Source: Coleophoma eucalyptorum
Lineage: Eukaryota; Ascomycota; Leotiomycetes; Helotiales; Dermateaceae
Assembly: GCA_026120035.1 (NCBI GenBank)
Contig: JALRME010000019.1
Span: forward strand, 670,336 to 734,335
Length of the DNA: 64,000 bases
Direction: 5' to 3'
The notes under the pieces are model-generated. The model made no database searches and was not told the origin of the DNA. It saw nothing but the letters and a program-made list of their open reading frames with translations. Positions 58,984-64,000 of the stretch are shown here, piece by piece. Position 1 is the stretch's first letter; every line of letters begins with the position of its first letter. Position numbers and translations under genes: made by a program.

Positions 58984-60348
58984 ATGGAGCCATATCCAGA
59001 CCTCTCTTCCCGCTCCCCACTACCGCCACTCCTAGTCCCCAGCATCATTCTCATAACAGCCGCAACTCTTACGTTGCCTCGGAGTAACACAGTCTCAACC
59101 ACTGCGCTGCTCCTTATCATAGCTATCCTCTCTCAACTCCCTCGCTACACTGTTGGCGCTGCAGATTATATAAATGAATGTCGAGCAGGGATAGCATTCT
59201 TGCGGTTCATAGCACTCACTTACTGCATGGACCCAAGGAAGGAATGTTCGATACTGGATGAAAGCGGAGTAGGGCATGAGAAGACTGAAGACCCTGAGAA
59301 AATCTGGGAAAAGAAGTCTGCATATCAAAGATGGAAATGGGCACTCCTGCTTGTTCTCTCCGTAAGGGAAATCGGCTTTTCGACACAGGCGAAGAACGTG
59401 CCAGCAACAGTTCCACGGGAACATCCCATTGGGTGAGCAGAATTTTTGGGAGGCGTTATTTTATAGCTGAAACTGAACCTATAAATCAGGAAGTATTGTA
59501 CATTCAAGGATTTAAAGCAATATGGTATTTCCTACTTTACGACACCTGTGAGACGTCTGTCCAGCACGTTGTCCACGCAGGGTTCTTCACTATCCTCTCG
59601 CAGCCGCTCAAAAGACAGCTCTACTTGACATGGCTGGCTGCTTTCAAAGAGTACTGCCAGCTGGCAATGCAAAATTTTGCTGCTTCTAGCGGGACGACAG
59701 CGTTGAGGATTTATGATCCTCAAGACTGGCCGCCTATGTTTGGAGAGTGGAAAGATGCCTATACAGTGCGGAATTTCTGGGGGTAGGCGTCACTGCTAAT
59801 TGTTAAAGGTATTTTTGCTAAAGATTCTTGGTCAATAGACGTACCTATCATCAAATGATGCGTAACGTAAGCTCCTCTTCTCTCTCCGTACCTAACAAGC
59901 CACTAACCCCTCCTCTACGTAGTCTCTATCGACCCCCTCAAAGTACATTACCACCCATATACTCCATCTGCCCAAGAACTCCCTAATCAAAAAGTACACA
60001 ACATTGTACCTCGTCTTTTTCTTCTCCGCCACTTTTCGTTACATGGGAGGCCTGTTCGCCGCCCGTTAGGAATTGGGTGAGTATAAATTCTTCATGTTCC
60101 AAGCTGTCGTGATCACGTTTGAAGACTTCGTGGGGTGGTTACTTGCCGGGAATAATAGTTCTTCTGGTAAAAGGAAGGGGGGAATTAGTGAGAGGAAAAG
60201 TCATGTGCCGCCGTGGAGGAGGGTCTTGGGATGGTTCTGGGTGGCTGCTTGCATGAGCTACAGTCTTAGAGGCTGGATTGATGGGAGAGCGAGAGGTGGG
60301 AAGTGGAGTGGGAGACAGGTGCCTGTTAGTGTTGTGGAGAGGTTTTAG
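58984..60348 (+). pseudogene. MBOAT_2/wax-synthase-like acyltransferase, probably inactive
   Basis: Proposed exons: 58984-59432, 59490-59782, 59839-59866 (28 bp) and 59923-60348. Membrane segments and motifs of the fungal wax-synthase/MBOAT_2 family are visible: LLVLSVREIGFSTQAKNVP in exon 1, then DWPPMFGEW and FWG|RTYHQMMRN, the family's W-x-x-x-F-G...FWG-R-x-x-H-Q signature. Lesions: (1) the strong donor GGGTGAGC after exon 1 leaves phase 2, while exon 2 coding is in phase 0, so the best splice is one base out of frame; (2) an in-frame TAG at 60067-60069 between LFAAR and ELGEYKFFMFQ, which is otherwise continuous; (3) where the family usually has a His in S-G-x-x-H, this reads SATFR. Family members O-acylate alcohols or terpenoids in membranes. 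Alternatives: poorer splice sites, or an intron removing the TAG (59.9-60.07 kb), could keep it coding. Confidence 0.6.
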
Positions 60349-60725
60349 CCCGTGAAATGAGAAGTATGGCACTTGAAAAGAGACTGCGAGAATGTTTGTT
60401 TCGTTCATAGAAGTCGGAGATCTCACTTGCTATACTCCTCTAAAGTTACAAAGAATGTAATGAACCGTGATAGGCTGTTATAAGAACCTCGACTATTAAA
60501 AATCCTCTCGATGATACTGATCAGGTCACCCCGAATACAAAGAGTCTAATGCGGTATACCTCTAGAGAACGCCAAACCCAATGAAGAGGAATCCTTCCTA
60601 TCCGTTGTAACATGCAACGCTATCCGCCAACTCCAAACCAACAACAATACCATATTAAAAGAAGAATGTACTCGCTAAACCCAATCGCCAGAGTTGGCAA
60701 AGGGACTTGACAAGTACGCTGGACG
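60349..60725. other. Convergent intergenic region
   Basis: 377 bp between the MBOAT-like gene and the F-box gene 3' ends. No feature is seen. Confidence 0.6.
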
Positions 60726-62384
60726 TCAATGGAAATAATCCCAACGATCCTCAAGAACGGCAAACCATTCACGAACCTCGAGGTCAGTCTCCGGGAGATT
60801 CAAGTGATCACGAGCCTCCAAGCTAGTAAGCTCAAGCTGGAAGAAGTTGTCCTTGGTCTTCAAGGTTTGATCTTGCTCACGGCCATGGTGCAGCACGCGA
60901 TCGAAGACTCTAACTCCACGGGCGTTCTTGGGCATGTTAAGACAGACACGAATCATGTTGGGCATGCTCACGGCCTTCATCCAATCTGTGAGATGCGTTC
61001 TTAGCATGCTGTATATCAAGTGGCCAATTTAGGGATACATACCGAAAAGGAACAGGACACGAACTTCTCCCTTCTCAACAGCGCGGTAGAATCCATCTTG
61101 TGCTGCCTACATTCAGATTAGTATCAGATCTCGATTAATGCACGAAAAGACACTTACCTCGGCAGTAGTTGACTCCTGTCCGAACTGAATGCCAGCTCCT
61201 CCACGGACAAGCCAGAACAGGAGACGGATATCGTCCTCGGTCCAAGGTCCCGTGAGCAATCTACCAGGGATCTCAGTACGATAGTGAATATCAACATACT
61301 TATCCCAGTTGCAGAGACGCATGTAATCTTCTCCCTTATCGATTACCTCGCAGAAGTTACGGTAATCCTTCTCGAAAGCTGCCGAATAACTCTCACAAAT
61401 AGGAATGAGAGTCTTTTCACTATTGTGGGTAGCCTCCATCGATTCTCTGAGAGTTGGTCCATCCTTGAAAGGAATCTCTATTGTTTTCTGGTTAGAGAAT
61501 TCGAAAGCTGAGTTTCTTTGAGGTGGCGACTTACCAAGGTGAATGCGAGACGAGAGTCCAGCTGCGGCTTTCTTCTTCAACCAAAGTTCCTTGGCTCTGA
61601 TTATCACATCAACATTGGCCCAACCACAATTGAGGGCTTTAGTCTATATTAAATGGATCAGTGAAGATTTCGTCTTCATATATTCTCAATAACATACCTG
61701 AAAGACGTAGTCACCGGGTCTATCAGTGTTTGGATGAAGCGAGGTGCCTTCATTGAGATTGACTGACTTGTGACCGGCAGGGAAAGGGAACTTGTCACTA
61801 TGAGCAAGCCAAGCATTCCAGGTAGGACCGAAAGCCATGCTGATCGTCTTCTTATAAACGAGCGGGTCGTTCAACTGAAGAGCGAGGCGAGGGCTGGTTG
61901 CAGGCAAGGCAAAGTTCATGCTGTACAGGAAGATCTCTGTCAAGATCTCAGTTGGAGTATCCTCCAGACGAGAACTCTTAGCAGCTGGCATCTTATTTCT
62001 CTTTAACCTTTTGGCTCTTTTTGGCGTTGATTGTGAACTGACAGCGTCGTCTAACGATCGCTTAGTTGCCACGAGCTTCAGAGGTCTCCCTGGAGGCCTC
62101 TTCTGTTAAGAAGATGCTAGTTAGCAAACGAGGTGTTCCTTAGAGAGCAGAATGAGGTACAAGAACAGTATGGGGAAGTGAAGCTAAAAGTAGCATCAAA
62201 ACAAAGTGAAGGAGAGACTTGAGGTGAGCGCTCGTCGAGTACCAGGCATGCAGGTACAGACAGCTCATGTCTCGACGAGAATAGAATTGCCTGAGGCACT
62301 TACTAAGGTTTTCCGAGCACATATTGCAGCTTTACTTTTGTCAATCCACCGTTTGCCGGGCACTTTGATCGGCGTCAGATCCAT
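60726..62384 (-). CDS. F-box protein with AT-hook-like N-terminus
   Basis: Six exons: 62384-62304, 62102-61698, 61643-61535, 61477-61158, 61106-61043 and 60985-60726, giving 412 residues. The introns are 201, 54, 57, 51 and 57 bp. The N-terminus MDLTPIKVPGKRW is joined to KRPPGRPLKL, a PGRP AT-hook-like core. A Lys/Arg-rich stretch (PKRAKRLKRNK) follows, then an F-box near residue 72 (RLEDTPTEILTEIFLYSMNF) of the form common in fungal F-box proteins. The rest (TKALNCGWANVDVIIRAKEL; EKDYRNFCEVIDKGEDYM; LCNWDKYVDIHYRTEIPGRL) has no known domain. F-box proteins bring substrates to SCF ubiquitin ligases; the substrate here is unknown. Intron 3 (61534-61478, 57 bp) keeps the frame if retained; I treat it as an intron for its GTAAGT donor and CTAAC branch. 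Confidence 0.75.
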
Positions 62385-63766
62385 TTGCCATTCGCCATTC
62401 AGTGATGTAAATGTAGGTACAGATAAATAGAAGCGAGGAATGATTTTATGCCGACAGAAAAGTTGTTCTCGGGTGCGCACGGATGCTTTCCTGACCCGTG
62501 CTATTCACTCACAGCCCTACGGATTTTGGATACAAGCAGTGGACTTCCTGTGCCGACTTGGATTTCATAAAGCCTTAGTTACACAGGTCAGATTGTCTCA
62601 CTAACAGACCTCTTTTTCGTCATGATTTAGAGTATTATAGTCTGTCTACTCGTACCTGCCTACAATAGCGGAAAGCTTCTGCTATAAGAGTGTGAATTTC
62701 TTCTTTCCGCCTGTGAATGTAGCACTAGGAACCACTGTCATAGTCATGTGGAAGTTATTGAGAAGTTCCAAGCAGAATTACGACTGCTATCAGACGATAT
62801 CGTAAGTGGGATAACGGAGATGCTTGTTATGGAAGGATCATTCCATATTTAGTGCACTGCGCATTGTTGAAAGAGTAGTATAGAGATTGCTCTGATGACT
62901 TGTCAAGCGATTTGGACAGTGAAATAGAACAGAGATCGTGAAGTTAACAGTCATGAATTTCGCCACCCAAGAACCATTTGCACACATTAATAACAACTTC
63001 CTATGAGAGTTGGTGGATTTTGGCTAAGGCTTTGTCGAAAGAGTTTCTTTTGGCTTAATTGGAAATATTACCTAGGCGACGGGAAAAGTCAATTGAAAGC
63101 TCTTAACTTTAATTCCCGTCTTATGTTCTGATTATATCATGATTATCAACTATGGACGCATAATAGCCATCTAGCTCGGCCTTGATAGGATGGAGAATAC
63201 TTGTATACACTTTTGATAAGTAACTCAAAAGTGTTTATCCCTCCTTTTGCTTCTTTCTTGAATTCCCTAGGTTCTTCAACTAGAAATATCTCTAGCACGG
63301 AAGAATTCAAACCATACAGACGGTAGTCTCGTTCGGGGCTAAGTACAAAATTGTTAGGGTTTTGAAGCGAGGAGCATGTTGCTTTCAGGTGCATAGTCGT
63401 TTGTTGATCTGTGCTTTAGCGCCTAGGCTGGTGGATATGGGGAAGCTGTCAGATGGATACCTTCACAAACAGTACCGTTGACAGGTGGCTGTAAACCTGG
63501 ACACGTATATTTCTTGACACAATGACTTGTAATCAGCTAGTCCGCAGATTTAGAACCTCGGATTTGATCATTTGAGGTTTCTGGAAGAGAGCAAAGTCAA
63601 GGCTGAGTGAGTTTCAGGTATAACGACGTCCTTTATCAGCAATGCTGTTGGAGATGAGTCTAATAAGCACAAAGCAGTTCGACAAGATCTTCTAGCACTT
63701 ATTTTCAGTGCCCCTATCTCGACTTTGATACTGTCAATACCTCACACCTTTCAAGCCATCCACAAG
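62385..63766. promoter_or_regulatory. Divergent intergenic region
   Basis: 1.4 kb between the F-box gene and the partial gene at the right edge. No supported gene or RNA; AT-rich with TTAACTTT-like patches. Confidence 0.5.
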
Positions 63767-64000
63767 ATGGCGCCTCTCCCACCAAATCCAGCCATCGCAT
63801 CCTCCTCGATCTCATGTCCCCAAACAAGTCCGACACTTCTCGGTCTCCCCGTCGAAATACGAATTCGCATCTACGATAATCTAGCACGGATGCCCGATCT
63901 ACTCCGACCAGACTGGCGATATAGCCCGTGTCTCATCTACGTATGCCGACAAATCTATGCCGAGACGATCGAGCTCCTATACAGAAACACAAAGTTTACC
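63767..64000 (+). CDS. Partial protein, possibly F-box-like, cut by right edge
   Basis: A stop-free frame of 78 codons starts at the ATG at 63767-63769 (CACAAGATGG context). It reads MAPLPPNPAIASSS, then TLLGLPVEIRIRIYDNLAR and LIYVCRQIYAETIELLYRNT. LPVEIRIRIYDNL followed by a CRQIYAET block is typical of a large family of fungal proteins with an F-box-like N-terminus of unknown function. The 3' part is outside the window. The start is supported by the open frame and the conserved block. Confidence 0.6.
   Translation, partial: MAPLPPNPAIASSSISCPQTSPTLLGLPVEIRIRIYDNLARMPDLLRPDWRYSPCLIYVCRQIYAETIELLYRNTKFT

Overview
The window looks like nuclear chromosomal DNA of a filamentous ascomycete (Pezizomycotina). 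The evidence is spliceosomal introns of about 45-90 bp with GTANGN donors and CTAAC/CTGAC branch sites in most genes, a Zn2Cys6 regulator, a PLS1-type tetraspanin, a Chs5 homologue, an Mcm1 MADS-box gene, a fungal rhodopsin-domain protein and a Kre9/Knh-type GPI protein. A Leotiomycete is my guess; no sequence comparison was possible.

Layout. 0-18 kb is gene-poor: a Ser/Thr-rich secreted protein cut by the left edge (-), a Pcl-type cyclin (-), a 7.4-kb stretch with no convincing gene, a rhodopsin-domain membrane protein (-), a Zn2Cys6 transcription factor (-), and a 100-residue internally duplicated protein (-) found only by assembling two short exons. 19-24 kb: an orphan polytopic membrane protein (+) and a Ser/Arg-rich protein (-). 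24-46 kb is a dense housekeeping block: SEN1 RNA/DNA helicase (-), Dnf1-type P4 flippase (-), a putative Smc5/6 accessory protein (Nse6/CANIN-like) with an inserted PHD finger (+), V-ATPase subunit E (-), a NIPA-type Mg transporter (+) and Mcm1 (-). A 3.4-kb divergent region separates Mcm1 from the tetraspanin PLS1 (+, 49 kb). 50-53 kb is AT-rich and essentially empty. 53-62 kb: a triple-domain Kre9/Knh-like GPI protein (+), a short-chain dehydrogenase (-), the exomer subunit Chs5 (-), a probably dead MBOAT/wax-synthase-like gene (+) and an F-box protein (-). The right edge cuts the first exon of another small protein (+).

The genes do not form an evident biosynthetic cluster; most are independent cell-biology genes. 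Several (Dnf1, Chs5, V-ATPase E, Kre9/Knh-like, PLS1) act in membrane traffic, cell surface and polarity, but that is a theme, not an operon-like unit. I did not find a clearly new biological system. The most unusual observations are a PHD finger inserted in the Nse6-like protein, a frame-preserving intron that splits the Walker A motif of SEN1, a GC-AG terminal intron in SEN1, phase-matched exons behind a three-fold domain repeat, an overlooked small duplicated protein, and an acyltransferase gene with independent lesions.

Exon coordinates were derived by eye from splice motifs and frame continuity; exon sums were checked for divisibility by three except in the proposed pseudogene and in the edge-truncated genes, whose ends are missing. 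Boundaries may be off by a base or so where noted.
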